Part shown: one piece after another, positions 1-10,280 of the stretch
Position numbering within the stretch: the stretch's first letter is position 1
How the letters are laid out: each line of letters opens with the position of its first letter
Source of the DNA: Trichoplax sp. H2
Taxonomy: Eukaryota; Placozoa; Uniplacotomia; Trichoplacea
Length of the DNA: 28,052 bases
NCBI GenBank assembly: GCA_003344405.1
Contig: NOWV01000390.1
Coordinates: 1 to 28,052, forward strand
Direction: 5' to 3'
Translations under genes and position numbers: made by a program
Notes under the pieces: model-generated
Told to the model about the DNA's origin: nothing
The model's input: the letters and a program-made list of their open reading frames with translations, nothing else
Database searches by the model: none

Positions 1-391
1 ATATGGACGAAGGTTAAGCGTCTTAACACCTGATAGCTTGTAGCTATCTAAGTCTGAGAATATCGACATGTATATTTAGTAATGGTATTATACTAATTAA
101 TGTAACTTGTAAAGCATGAATTCTCACTCGTTAATATTGGAATTCACTGTAGAAACCTATTTAAGCGCGTGTGTTTGTAGAATAAAGTAAGTAATTGCTC
201 AAGAAACGGCAAGACTCATATCGTGAAGAATAGTGTAATAATTAGTCAGTTGTCTGTGGAGATCAGCCGAGAAATCGAGTTCTTAAATACTTCTCTCATA
301 GAAACTGAAAGTACTGGGAGAAATAGCCCAAGTTTTAAGTAACTACACTAGAGTTCTTTACTTTCCTTTGCCACAAGTGAGGGTTGTGACA
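1..391 (+). mobile_element. LTR (subtype C), 5' end cut by the window edge
   Basis: The sequence ends at 391 in GGTTGTGACA, matching the 3' terminus of the other LTR copies (TTTGTGACA) at 18278 and 15256. The preceding block TTTGCCACAAGTGAGG aligns with TTTGTCACGAAGCTGG of the solo LTR at 17843-18278. A TATA-like TATTTAAG (158-165) is followed after exactly 15 nt by AATAAA (181-186), the same module as in the other subtypes. Downstream of that module it diverges from subtypes A and B, so it is treated as a separate subtype. No primer-binding site or reading frame is evident after 391, so it is probably a solo LTR or the remnant of a decayed element. The left boundary lies outside the window. 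Confidence 0.6.
158..186 (+). promoter_or_regulatory. LTR TATA box plus AATAAA module (subtype C)
   Basis: TATTTAAG at 158-165 and AATAAA at 181-186, separated by 15 nt. The same spacing occurs in the LTR copies at 761-1001, 9889-10280, 15257-15639, 17843-18278 and 27769-28052. It is inferred to be the retrotransposon core promoter and polyadenylation signal. Confidence 0.5.
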
Positions 392-760
392 TCATCTGAC
401 GTTGGTAATTATAATTATAGGCACTCCGATTAATTATTAGCTAGGTAGTGAGACAGAATATTAACCAACGCACGATGACGTTCAGAAATTAAAATTACTT
501 CTATTTTACTCACGGGTGGTAAGACGTAATTCGGCTCGGCTTCATTCTAAATATAACTTCGGATGTGATCAGTAATCCTAAATGCAGCCTGATGACTAAG
601 ACAAACTCTTCACTACTTCAGAATAGAATCGACCATATTAAGAAGCCGTGCTAATTAAACACCTACGGCAGATTGCACACAAGTAATATCCAAAGTACTA
701 GTAAATCAGTATAATGTATACAACAATATATAACAAAATCACAAGTCCAATTAGGTAAAA
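392..760. other. Non-coding spacer between two LTR copies
   Basis: No reading frame or RNA gene is seen. An imperfect inverted repeat of about 20 bp pairs 387-405 with 465-484. The stretch from about 508 (TCACGGGTGG) may be the decayed 5' part of the next LTR, because it resembles the TGTCACGGTACG start of subtype A, but the alignment is too weak to place a boundary. Confidence 0.3.
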
Positions 761-1001
761 TCAGTCAGTAGATGTTCATATCGATACTTGTTGGGGTAAG
801 ATGATTTATCAATGTTAGCCACTACCGAAAATTATTTTAGTTCAGTAGACCAAAGAATAAAATTAGTTCTCTAGTTTTATAACGTAGAGGTAAAGGCGTC
901 TTAGAACTTATGAGTAGTCAAGGAATACTGAATCTCGAAAGCTTTCGAAAATTGAGAAATTTTTCTTTAAGTAAACCTTGTCGCAAATCTGATTTATGAT
1001 A
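761..1001 (+). mobile_element. Degenerate LTR (subtype A), 3' part
   Basis: It aligns along its length with the 3' half of the solo LTR at 17843-18278. Shared landmarks in order are a block resembling GTAGATGTTC, AATGTTAGC, a decayed TATA (TATTTTAG, 833-840), 15 nt, AATAAA (856-861), TAACGTAGAGGTAAAGGCGTC, TACTGAATC, and a terminus CTTGTCGCAAATCTGATTTATGATA that matches the family end with several substitutions. The element's upstream half is not clearly recognisable. The terminal TGACA has decayed to TGATA, so this is an old copy. Confidence 0.55.
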
Positions 1002-4000
1002 GCATATTACAGGAAAGCAGAGCTTTAGATAACAGTCAGATTCGGCCTTTTAGTACATAATACAAAAATTACAAGTACTTACAATATAATCGGTTATAAG
1101 CTTATAAAATTTATTTAATTTTGTAATCATTTCAGCTAATTGTAGTAGTGCAATATGTGGCTGTTACAGCACTATGTTGCTTAGATTGTAGACTTTAAAA
1201 AAGTATATTTGCAGGCAGTGTTTCAGTTTTATAGTATAGGAAATGCTAGGATTTGTTGTACTTATAACTTTAGGAATTTATATTCTATAGTAAATTAATA
1301 ATACTCTTGCTTTACTCGAAAAATGAAAGCTGTGAACGCTATTTTTAATGTGATACATTTATTAGCCAAAAAGATTTTGTGATTACGTTCGTAATTTAGA
1401 TAAGATTATTCTTATAAATAAGTTTATCTTTTTATCTAATTACATCATTAAGGTGCGTCAGGTATTTCTTTGCTAAGGTAAGCGGTTATTTATGAGTGTA
1501 TTTATTTGGTTTAAATCTGTTGATTTTAAAGGAGAACGGTAAGTAGTGAGTTGCCGAGTAAACCTTTTTCTAGATTATAGTACAGCACCACGTTTTTACT
1601 GGTTATGAGCCTTTAAAAGGTAGTTCTTAGGCGTTACAGTAGCAGTACCATATTCTTACTGGATTTTGTGATAGATTAGGGTAGTGATCTGTAGAAGCAG
1701 CTCAAAGTGCTTTACGTTAGACTACTAAACTTGTCAGGAAGTAGTCCGTGACAGTGGCTATAAGGATGAGATGACGCTCTTTTACTCTTTCTAGTATAAG
1801 ACTAGGATTCTCCAGTTAATGCCATATCTGATAGCAAAACGTAGGATTGTGTGTAGACTGTCTTCCATATAAGAGTTAAAGTATAATTATCCGGTTTATC
1901 TTAGCAAGATATTAAAACGAGGTTTTACAGTCTCGAATTAGTATGTCAGCTACAGAATAGAAGCATTTATTAGTGCCGTTTGTATAGAAGTGATTTGTGT
2001 GCAGATTTGCCTAAGTGGTGTTATCCGGTTTGTCTTAGTCGTTTCCAACTGTTCTTAAGAGGAAAAGAAATTAGAAATCTTCTCCGATAGACGACTTTTG
2101 AAGACTTTGTTACGCCAAACAACTAGAGAAATATTTACAAAGTATGGTACAGTTACTTGACTAGAAGCACCTAGCGTTGTAGTCTCTGATGTTGTATACC
2201 ATAGCTATACAATATTAGTAAAAGAACAATAAAAGTTTACAAGGTAAACGAAGACCTCCTGTGTTACTAATGTGGTTATGATATTAATACGTTCCTTGGT
2301 ATGTATCACGTCGCTAGATACGAGTAGCCATAATTTGATATGTATTATACGTAGAGTGATAATTGCAACACTATTCAAGGAGTAGTCCCATCACTAATAG
2401 CTCGAGCCTTTTTTAGAAGTACATCTTATTATAAATTAAGGTTATAATTTATTTTACTCAAGCTAAACTGCTGATTTTGGGCTTTTAACAGCATTAGATT
2501 AATACCTTGACTATAGGATGTAAGCTTATGCTATATGATTTTGTATGGAAATGATTGCTTGTAAAAATAATCGAAGTCTGTTTTATCTTAGCCGTTTTCG
2601 ACTAATTATATGAGAGGTGCAAATTGAATTCACTCTCACGGACAGGCGGAATAATAAACGTAGGTTTTAAGCTACTCTCTCGGTTGTGACGGTTTATAGC
2701 ATTTCATAAGGATTTGCTTAACTTAAATATCTCAGATTAAGAGTTAGAGGTCACGAACCTATAGTGATAGTAAAAGACTATCACTCGGTGTTACGATACA
2801 CTGCTCGTTTTGAAATTAATTTTTTATAGCTTGTGTAGATTACGATTAACTTGATTAAATAATATACTGTTAATGTTGTTGTTGATCAAATGTTTAAGGT
2901 GTTAGACCGTCATGTTTGTGATAAAAGCTTAGCACTTTATTAGTCTACTGTTAGCTGCTAACAATACATGTTAGTAATTAATTTTCCTTACGGAAACCTT
3001 AGTGATATATCTTATTATGATGCATATATACTTTTAGAAGGGTGTTTTTGTTGTTTTCGCACCTGATCTTCCACGAGAACATAAAAGACCGGTGTCTGAA
3101 GATTGAGCTCTTCAGTTAGGGCGTAGGTCAGTCTAGTCTAGTTGAACATAGTTCGATAGCTAGTAGAGATAGTAGAGGTAGCTTGCTGATTGAACTAATA
3201 ACGTTAATTTGTGTAAGTTCTCTTAAGTAACAAATATAGAAATAATTCTTTTATCACCTTGTTCACTGATTGTAGTGCTACAGCTATAGTAGTATTCGGT
3301 CGTTGGGACTATTGCACGTGGTACTATAGCAAATCATGTCTCTTAGAGTTAGTAGGAGATGTTCTTTATTAGCGTTAGTGTGTAGACATACTTTGTTACT
3401 AGTGGATGGTAACTCGGTCATCGCAAAGATTTAATATTTAAAATTAATTTTAGCCCTTTATTATTAGTAGAGCTACAAATAATAAATCCAAACAATTCTT
3501 ATACATAATAAATTGAATCCTGAAAGCGAGCAACATGCCACTTGATTTTAAATTGTATTCAATAATTTTTAGGAATAGTCTACCTTTTGAATTTGATTTT
3601 TAATTTAGACTACTTAATATTTAGCAGCAATCAACTGGTCAAGTTCCATGAAAGCCCAAAACAATAATAACGTTTTTTCCGAAAAATACCAATTAGCGTT
3701 TTTGTTAGGAAGATCGAAGAGTTTTTGATTAGTTTTGATCATGTTACTTGCTGGAGGCATATCGGTTATGATTTATTTTTGTTTTTTTCATTGACCAAAA
3801 GGTGACTTCTAATTTTTCTAACGAAATGAATTGAATACTTTGACGGATCTGAAGATCTAGTCATTATTAATTACTATATCTCAATACTAGAGTTAGTAGG
3901 TATGCTTTAGATCGGACTAGAAATCGAATTAATTGTGGATTCCGTAAGTACATATATTACTAGAACATCAACGCACATTAATATAAGTAACTATGATTCA

Positions 4001-4161
4001 TCTCCTCCATTTAAGATTAGATATCATTCTAAACTTAGTTAAGATCAATCTACAATACAACGCCCCTAGTTAGCGACTTGTTCACCGTTTGTCTAACAGG
4101 TAATAATTACGTTCCAAAAGGTTATGTAGCAAATGATAGAGTTAATTTTAGATGTTGTCAA
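1002..4161. other. Repeat-derived non-coding DNA, no gene seen
   Basis: No open frame long enough to support a gene is present on either strand. Parts of the plus strand are richer in G than C (for example 1141-1260 and 3121-3180), as in the sense strand of the nearby LTRs. A diverged motif recurs at 1891-1905 (CCGGTTTATCTTAGC), 2025-2050 (CCGGTTTGTCTTAG then TCGTTTCCAACT) and 2581-2603 (TTTTATCTTAGCCG then TTTTCGACT). A further pair of similar blocks ends in TTTTTACTGG (about 1593) and ATTCTTACTGG (about 1652). The stretch may be a decayed non-coding interior of an LTR element or nested relics; this is inference. Confidence 0.35.
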
Positions 4162-4691
4162 TGTCACACTATAAACTATCGTGAAAAATAGATGGTTAAA
4201 ATTTAGTGAATTTAACATTCGTATACAGTGAAGCAATTAAATACTCGCAGGAGAAATCTTTTAATTATAATTCACTACAGCAAATTATTCGTTGAGCTCA
4301 ATAAGAATTTAATATAGTAACTAAGATCAATAGAGTATAGTATGGTCTTAGTAATTATAAGTTGGATTGATAGCAAATAGTTGGTTATATTTAAATGGCT
4401 TTGTGAATAGATCGACCGTAGTCTAACTGTCTGAAAAGTTACTGAGTAAAATGTCTATTTCCACGAATGCTATCGTATTAGTTCAGCTGCTGAACTAAGA
4501 GCAATTGTTAGAATGTTTGGACGACTGTGATCACTTATAGTATCGATTCTGGTAGATTGACAAATAAATTAATTCTCTAGTATCGTAACGTTAAAGAAAC
4601 GGCGTCTAAATTTCTATAAATTGTTATAGGATACTAGTTCCCAGAAACTCCGGAAGCAAAGATCTTTTTTCACGCGACTCTTATTCCGATA
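4162..4691 (+). mobile_element. Degenerate full-length solo LTR (subtype A)
   Basis: The left end TGTCACACTATAAACTATCG closely matches the left end of the solo LTR at 17843 (TGTCACGGTACGAACTATCG). The right part holds AATAAA (4563-4568), GTAACG, GGCGTCTAAATTTCT and a decayed terminus near 4691 (TTTTTTCACGCGACTC then TTATTCCGATA). The TATA position is degraded. At about 530 bp it is near the 571 bp reconstructed extent of the copy at 14696-15639 and longer than the 436 bp copy at 17843. No matching 5-bp target duplication is visible (GTCAA before, ATGAT after), as expected for an old copy. Confidence 0.6.
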
Positions 4692-7663
4692 ATGATTCAT
4701 GAAAGCTAGAGTATCCAAGCGAAATTAATGACGCTTTACACAGATCAAATGATATTAATTAAGGTTCTGTAGACGGTAGTGATAAGAATAAGTTGTAATG
4801 CATGAGCAGTAACGGCTAAATTAAAATATATCACAAAATTGGGTAATATTTGTAAAATTGAGGCTTTGGTAACGAGTCAGAGCGACACACCGTATGCCAA
4901 AATCTTACATTAAGTTACGTAAAAGTGTTTATGTAAGGTAAGAACTCTGTTATCCTTAAGATTTAGACCTTTCCTTAGAGTTTAGCGTTGAATGGCAGAA
5001 GCGAGTATTGACAAGCATCGAAAATGGGCTAAACATGATTTCAGTTGTTTACTAGTCTCCTATAATATCAGATTTCTTGTTGTACATCAAATTAGTTTAA
5101 TGTTGCTGGCTATGCAAATTTTAATAAAGTTTTTGCTTTTCCTATCGTCTCTTAATTGCCTCCGATAACTAATAAAGACGACACTTTCTAGCAAGGATAT
5201 AAATCCACTTTAAATTTAATGCTATCAGACATAATTCAAAGTCGGCTACAGTATTTCCATAAAGATCGACTTTTAAAGCATTCCATGTTTGCTTTCAATA
5301 CTATTACGGTATTTTATTCCATTAGATATTTTAAATTAATTGCTTTTGCTATGCATTAAATTAATTGCACTGCAATGATAATTAATTTTTAATTAAATAA
5401 TCATGTTCAGGTCTAAAATTCAAAATAAAGTTTGTTTACTAGGCTTAAACAAAATAATGACGAAACAGCTGCATTTTATTGATATAATAGTGAATATCGC
5501 TATAACAACGATATTTAAAAAGACAAGACTTTTACTTTTAAATATCTTCAATAGAAACCTTATCAATTATTAATCCAACAAAGATCTTATCATTAATCGA
5601 AAGCAGTTTCGTAATTTTATTAAAAACAGTGTACGTTACGATATGAACGCTTTACGGGTTGCGTTCGTAGGCAAGAAATAAAGCGCAGTAATAGTAATGT
5701 TTGATTAAGATCGAGCCACTAATGTATCATACCTTATAACCAGATTATTGAATCTAATCTATTATAAATTATTTACTTGCGTATGAATAGAGCATTCAAA
5801 TTTCATTACTACTTCGTTTGCTATGTGCACAAATATGCAATGGCAAATTAGCAGCAAAGTAAACCTACATTTTTTGCCACTTGAAAGGCAATTAAACCAA
5901 CTTGCCAAATATATGTGCAGACGCATGATTTACATTGCACTTTACAAATTTGAGCAATTTATAATGATAGCTCAAGGAATCTTGAGTTTATGTCTAGGTA
6001 GATGGATATTGTTTATTATAGCTAAAGAGAGTTTAAGATTTATTTAAATGAATTTCATTACGTGAGAATAAAGTTAGGATTTTTACGTATAAATTTTGAT
6101 TTCAGCTTGAATTTTACTATGAACTTTCGAAATATAATTTATTATAACTACAGATTGTCAGCTATTTTTACCGTAGTTTCAGATAATAGACATAGAATTT
6201 TCATTCATTTTAACGATTGTTAATCATTATATTGAAAACTAATCTTTAATTTTTTGCAATCGACTTGATTTCAGTGTAACCTAGCAATACAAATATTATC
6301 GAATCTAAGACTGATTTAAATGTAGAAAGCATAACAGATATAGACATTGTTTTAAATTTCGATAATGACTTATAAAATAAAGTTTGACGTCAAAAATAGC
6401 TGATGCTAAATTAAAAGCATTAATAACTACCGTTTATTTCGTGTTCCTAGATTATTATTAGGCATAGAGAGCACTGAAATATAGGGATAAGAATGGTATA
6501 GCAAGAATAGAAATTCAAACTTCAATTTTAAATATAGTACAATAGTAAAATGAAGTAAAATGAAGTAAAATATCTGAACAATAATTATTCCTCGGCTTAA
6601 TTTTACAAATTCTGTGTTGGTATCCAATTACAAATTTAGCTTCCTAATTCAAACTATACTTAAAAGAAATTTAAATTCTACTCCTTGATATGAATAATTG
6701 GAGATGGTTCACGGGATATAAAATTTTTTACAAAAGTTTAGGAGATACAATTTGATACGACAACTCCTGTTTACTTACTAATGAGATGTTTCAGCTTAGT
6801 ATACTACTTATTATACTAAAAAGGAGCATTGCATCGCACAAGAACAGAATTAATAATTTCTGAAAGCGCTTCAAACGGTGACGCATTATTTGCAAAGCCA
6901 TTACTATAACATTTTGCAATGTGTCATGGCTGCGATAATAACTTGTATTCATGACAACTACTGACAAGTTATAATTTTTTGGATTTATGATACGATTTAG
7001 TCTCGTTATATGTCATGTTATTTAATAACAAATAATGACTTTTACTTATAATTATTGAAATTATTGTTTGGCTCATACTAGAAACGAAAATCAAGTAATT
7101 TCGCTAATTTCTATACAATTAATACTTACAATTTATCAGACTGGAGCTAAGATATATTAATACAAGATATTAATCTTCAACCAAAATTCAATTTAAGAAA
7201 AAACTTCTAATTCTACAATAATTCGACAACTTAGTTTAAATTTTATTCATGCAAAATTTTCTATTAATATTGTCATCTTGTTTGTTTACTACAATCAATT
7301 ACATCTATATCGTTTAAAGCTTCATTTAACATGAAAGCTAACTTCAATATTCAATTCAGAATATATCATCCATTGAGTCATCTAATTCAATATCAAGCAT
7401 CAAGGCAGAAACTTTATTTTCAATAGTAGAAAATATTAAGAACAGATTAAATCTTTTAGCTATTATTTAAAATTTTATGGCACTGTTTGCTTTTGAATTG
7501 GTGGGAGGACACAAATTTATTAGCAATAAATGTACTAGACATTTGTTGTTTTTAATTGAGACAAAATCTGATTCTTTGATATCATAAATTAATCCAACTG
7601 AAGACAAAACTCTCGGGTTGATTTGTACAATATCATATTGATACTGTATTCGTTTTTCATCCA
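4692..7663. other. Intergenic DNA upstream of GPCR 1, no gene supported
   Basis: Several frames of 66-82 codons occur (5823-6047 plus, 6427-6627 minus, 7467-7715 minus), but none shows a recognisable family and all are within what AT-rich random sequence can give. The minus-strand one at 7467-7715 is the least low-complexity and could be an exon, without further support. Around 5325-5402 there are overlapping AATTAAT-rich direct and inverted repeats, including ATTGC-ACT-GCAAT. At 6544-6570 GAAGTAAAAT is repeated in tandem about 2.5 times. Confidence 0.4.
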
Positions 7664-7672
7664 TATAAAAGG
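7664..7672 (+). promoter_or_regulatory. Candidate TATA box of GPCR 1
   Basis: TATAAAAGG lies 137 nt upstream of the GPCR 1 start codon. A start site 25-30 nt downstream would leave a 5' untranslated region of about 110 nt. It fits the metazoan TATA consensus, but one such match in AT-rich DNA is weak evidence. Confidence 0.3.
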
Positions 7673-7808
7673 CATCATTAAGTTGTATTATGTGCAGTTC
7701 AAGAAAGTCAACCAAAGCTTAAAGAAATTTAAAGATTTTTCAACGTATGATAGTTACGGAATTTAACAACGAAAAGTAATATCTCTCTAAGTTTAAATTT
7801 GGATCATT

Positions 7809-8906
7809 ATGAATATCACATTATGTACTAGCAGCCTCTGTAGAAACGCTTCTAGCAATCTTGCTTCACCATTAGGATTCTCAACTGCGACTACTTTAAT
7901 GATCGGTGGTTCAATTGGAATTATTCCCAACATTATTATCATAGCTGGTATCTACCTAAAATCATCATTGCATAAACCCACTTATTATTTAATTGCTAAC
8001 TTAGCTGCAAGCGATATTATGCTCGGAATAGGAACAATATTAAATGTCATATTAGCATTAATCGATTATCAAATTGGAATATCTAGAAAGATTCATTTAT
8101 TATTATGTAAAATAATCGTTATCCTACCAAATACTTGGTCTTATACTGCTTCTATACAAACCTTAGTTATAATTAGCGCCGAACGATATCAAGCTATATT
8201 TCGTCCGACCAAAGTATTAACAACCAGAAGAGTCAAATGGTTATGCCTCATAGCATGGGGAATATCATTAATAGTTTCAATTCCTCCTGCTATCGATGCA
8301 TCAATCAGAAGACCAAAATTGCGATTTTGTATTAATAATGGAAAATACACTTATTGGACAACGGTGATTAACCTTGTCTTATTTATTTTCCAGTTTGCCC
8401 TTCCAGCTGTCGTTATGACTGTACTATATTCATTAATACTTCGCCAATTGAGTAGAGGAAGCATCGTTGGACAAATTGAATCAAGAAAAAGTAAAAAGCT
8501 TAAACGTAGAACTATCTATATGCTATTAATAACAACATTTACGTTTCTAGCATTAGCAACACCTTGGGCGCTAACTTTAGCAATTGTAGCAATTACAGGC
8601 AAAATAACCTCACAAATCATTTCAAGCACAAATAATCCAACAATTCGATCGATAATTCGCCTCAGTATATTAATGCTTCCCTTCACAACATTGTATAATC
8701 CTGTGATATATTGTATATTTAATAACCAAATTCGGCAGTTATTCATTCCAACTTGTAAATTATTTGCCAGAAGTAAATACTTTGCTGTTCTTCCAGTAGC
8801 ACAGCAAGACTCTAACAATATTAATAATAAAGATTCAACACCAGTAGTGCTAACAGCTCATTCCCAATCATTATCCAAGCAAGATACTTTAGCAACAATT
8901 CCGTGA
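7809..8906 (+). CDS. Class A (rhodopsin-like) G-protein-coupled receptor, intronless
   Basis: A 365-residue seven-helix plasma-membrane receptor that should couple an extracellular ligand to heterotrimeric G proteins. The start is fixed by an in-frame TAA four codons upstream (7794-7796). The N-terminus has sequons N2 and N13 and a CX4C pair (C6, C11). Approximate helices are TM1 27-50 (N41), TM2 57-82 (D69), TM3 97-130 (C100, then E125-R126-Y127), TM4 143-163 (W150), TM5 185-212 (P199, Y207), TM6 236-263 (F246, P252, W253) and TM7 280-304 (N297-P298-V-I-Y301). C174 in the second extracellular loop should pair with C100. A P199/I116/F246 core is present. TM6 lacks W6.48 (A250). C316 after helix 8 could be palmitoylated, and the tail is Ser/Thr-rich. 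The first AATAAA downstream is at 9501. It is a paralogue of the gene at 23301. The family is certain; the ligand is unknown. Confidence 0.93.
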   Translation: MNITLCTSSLCRNASSNLASPLGFSTATTLMIGGSIGIIPNIIIIAGIYLKSSLHKPTYYLIANLAASDIMLGIGTILNVILALIDYQIGISRKIHLLLCKIIVILPNTWSYTASIQTLVIISAERYQAIFRPTKVLTTRRVKWLCLIAWGISLIVSIPPAIDASIRRPKLRFCINNGKYTYWTTVINLVLFIFQFALPAVVMTVLYSLILRQLSRGSIVGQIESRKSKKLKRRTIYMLLITTFTFLALATPWALTLAIVAITGKITSQIISSTNNPTIRSIIRLSILMLPFTTLYNPVIYCIFNNQIRQLFIPTCKLFARSKYFAVLPVAQQDSNNINNKDSTPVVLTAHSQSLSKQDTLATIP

Positions 8907-9888
8907 TATATAGATCGAAATTTCGTCTTTCATATTTTTGATCTATTACCTAGCACTGAGTGAAAATTAAGTGCCACGGTATCGCGTTTACAATTTTGTA
9001 ATGTATCACTTGATCTAAAAAATTCTATGTCTGTATTCTTGTCACAATTATGAATGCGCGATTCATAAGTATCAACATCTACAAAATTAAGGCCGGCGTT
9101 TAAGTGTTTAGTTTAACACAGAATACCCATTGATAATATTCGCTGTATAAATGCTATAATTGGACTTGTTACAAAAATAGACGACAATTAATTTCAGTAG
9201 TTATACCTTCCTATAACATGTATTTCCTTTACTTACCCTACTTTTACTATCAATTATGTGAATAGCATTTCTGTCATATATAAAATGTATTTAACTTTAG
9301 CAATGAGAAAACACTGTATTACAAGCAGCCTTGAAAGATACAGCAAGAGCAGATTATTAATCATTTAGAATTTAACTGAGGTATTTATTTTATCTATCAT
9401 TTAAATTTTAAAGTGACAAATAAGTAGTTTCAGCTTTAATTATTATCTTTACATACTGTTCTTAATTTATTCATGTGCTAAAAATGAACCATTTTAGCGA
9501 AATAAAATTCTCATTATGTTTGTTTGAGCGAATGCGATATAGCCCTACATGCGCTCTGCTATTGGTGCTAAGAATGGATTGTATTAAGTTAATATTATAG
9601 TTATCCTCTAATAGCTTCAAATTTTACACTTGTTTATTTGTCCGAGATATCTTAACATTTAGGATTGAAATCGCTCTTAAGCTACAAAAATAACCTAAAT
9701 CATTGATATTTATTAACTATCACTTCCATTAAAGAAACAAAAATAAACACTGAAAGGTGATTTAAATAATTACTATCACCCATTGATTGTCTACATAATA
9801 ATTGCAGATAGGAAAAAATTTGACACCAAAGAAAATATAGCAATCAGTAGCTTTATCTTCCTATTATTTTGGATTTATTATTAATCAT
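8907..9888. other. 3' flank of GPCR 1
   Basis: No further gene is seen. The first canonical polyadenylation hexamer after the stop is AATAAA at 9501-9506, which would give a 3' untranslated region of about 600 nt if used. Nothing else is recognisable before the LTR at 9889. Confidence 0.35.
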
Positions 9889-10280
9889 TGTCACAAAACA
9901 GCTTTGCAATAAGATAACGTAATGTACGATCAATAAGTCAATTCCTTGAACCACGTATCAAGGAACGATATCTGCACTATCACGAACACTTTTGCTCTAC
10001 TAGCAGACTACACAAAGACTTAAACGCCTCGTATTTTATGTTAAACACTAAGTTTGAGAATCCACTTTATTACACAATATACTGCATTTATATACTATTC
10101 CTTAATACTTCATGAGTCATAGTTAATACAACTAACATTGGAATCGTTTACTGAATTAGATATTAAGTTCAGCTACTGCTCCCTTAATACAGACAACAGT
10201 ATTTACGAACATAGACATCTGATGACTAATACAGAATAGTCAGATAACGATATGTCTTATCACGGAACATTTCCATGACA
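9889..10280 (-). mobile_element. Solo LTR (subtype B), antisense
   Basis: Read on the minus strand it begins TGTCATGGAAATGTTCCGTG (right edge) and ends GCAAAGCTGTTTTGTGACA (left edge), giving TG...CA termini over 392 bp. Its sense strand has TATATAAA (10087-10094) and, 15 nt later, AATAAA (10066-10071). A perfect 8-bp stem (TTCCTTGA at 9942-9949 with TCAAGGAA at 9958-9965) lies near the 3' end. It is about 93% identical to the copy at 27769 over the shared part, and about 98% in the 170 bp at the 3' end. The flanks (ATCAT before, ATTTA after) do not match, no primer-binding or polypurine tract is visible, and no internal domain adjoins it, so it is called solo. Its promoter points toward the 3' end of GPCR 1, about 1 kb away. 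Confidence 0.75.
10066..10094 (-). promoter_or_regulatory. LTR TATA box plus AATAAA module (subtype B)
   Basis: On the minus strand TATATAAA (10094-10087) is followed after 15 nt by AATAAA (10071-10066). The spacing is identical to that in the other LTR subtypes. Confidence 0.5.

Noticed and set aside
5823-6047. Short frames at 5823-6047, 6427-6627, 16368-16553, 21723-21917 and 24808-25017
   Set aside because: Their lengths of 61-74 codons are expected by chance, and no recognisable domain, splice context or composition change marks them as genes.
7467-7715. Minus-strand frame of 82 codons upstream of GPCR 1
   Set aside because: No family, signal or context support. It overlaps the candidate promoter of GPCR 1.
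8516-8818. Minus-strand frames inside the receptor genes (8516-8818, 23684-23875) and overlapping the start of GPCR 2 (23261-23449)
   Set aside because: They are antisense shadows of conserved receptor coding sequence.
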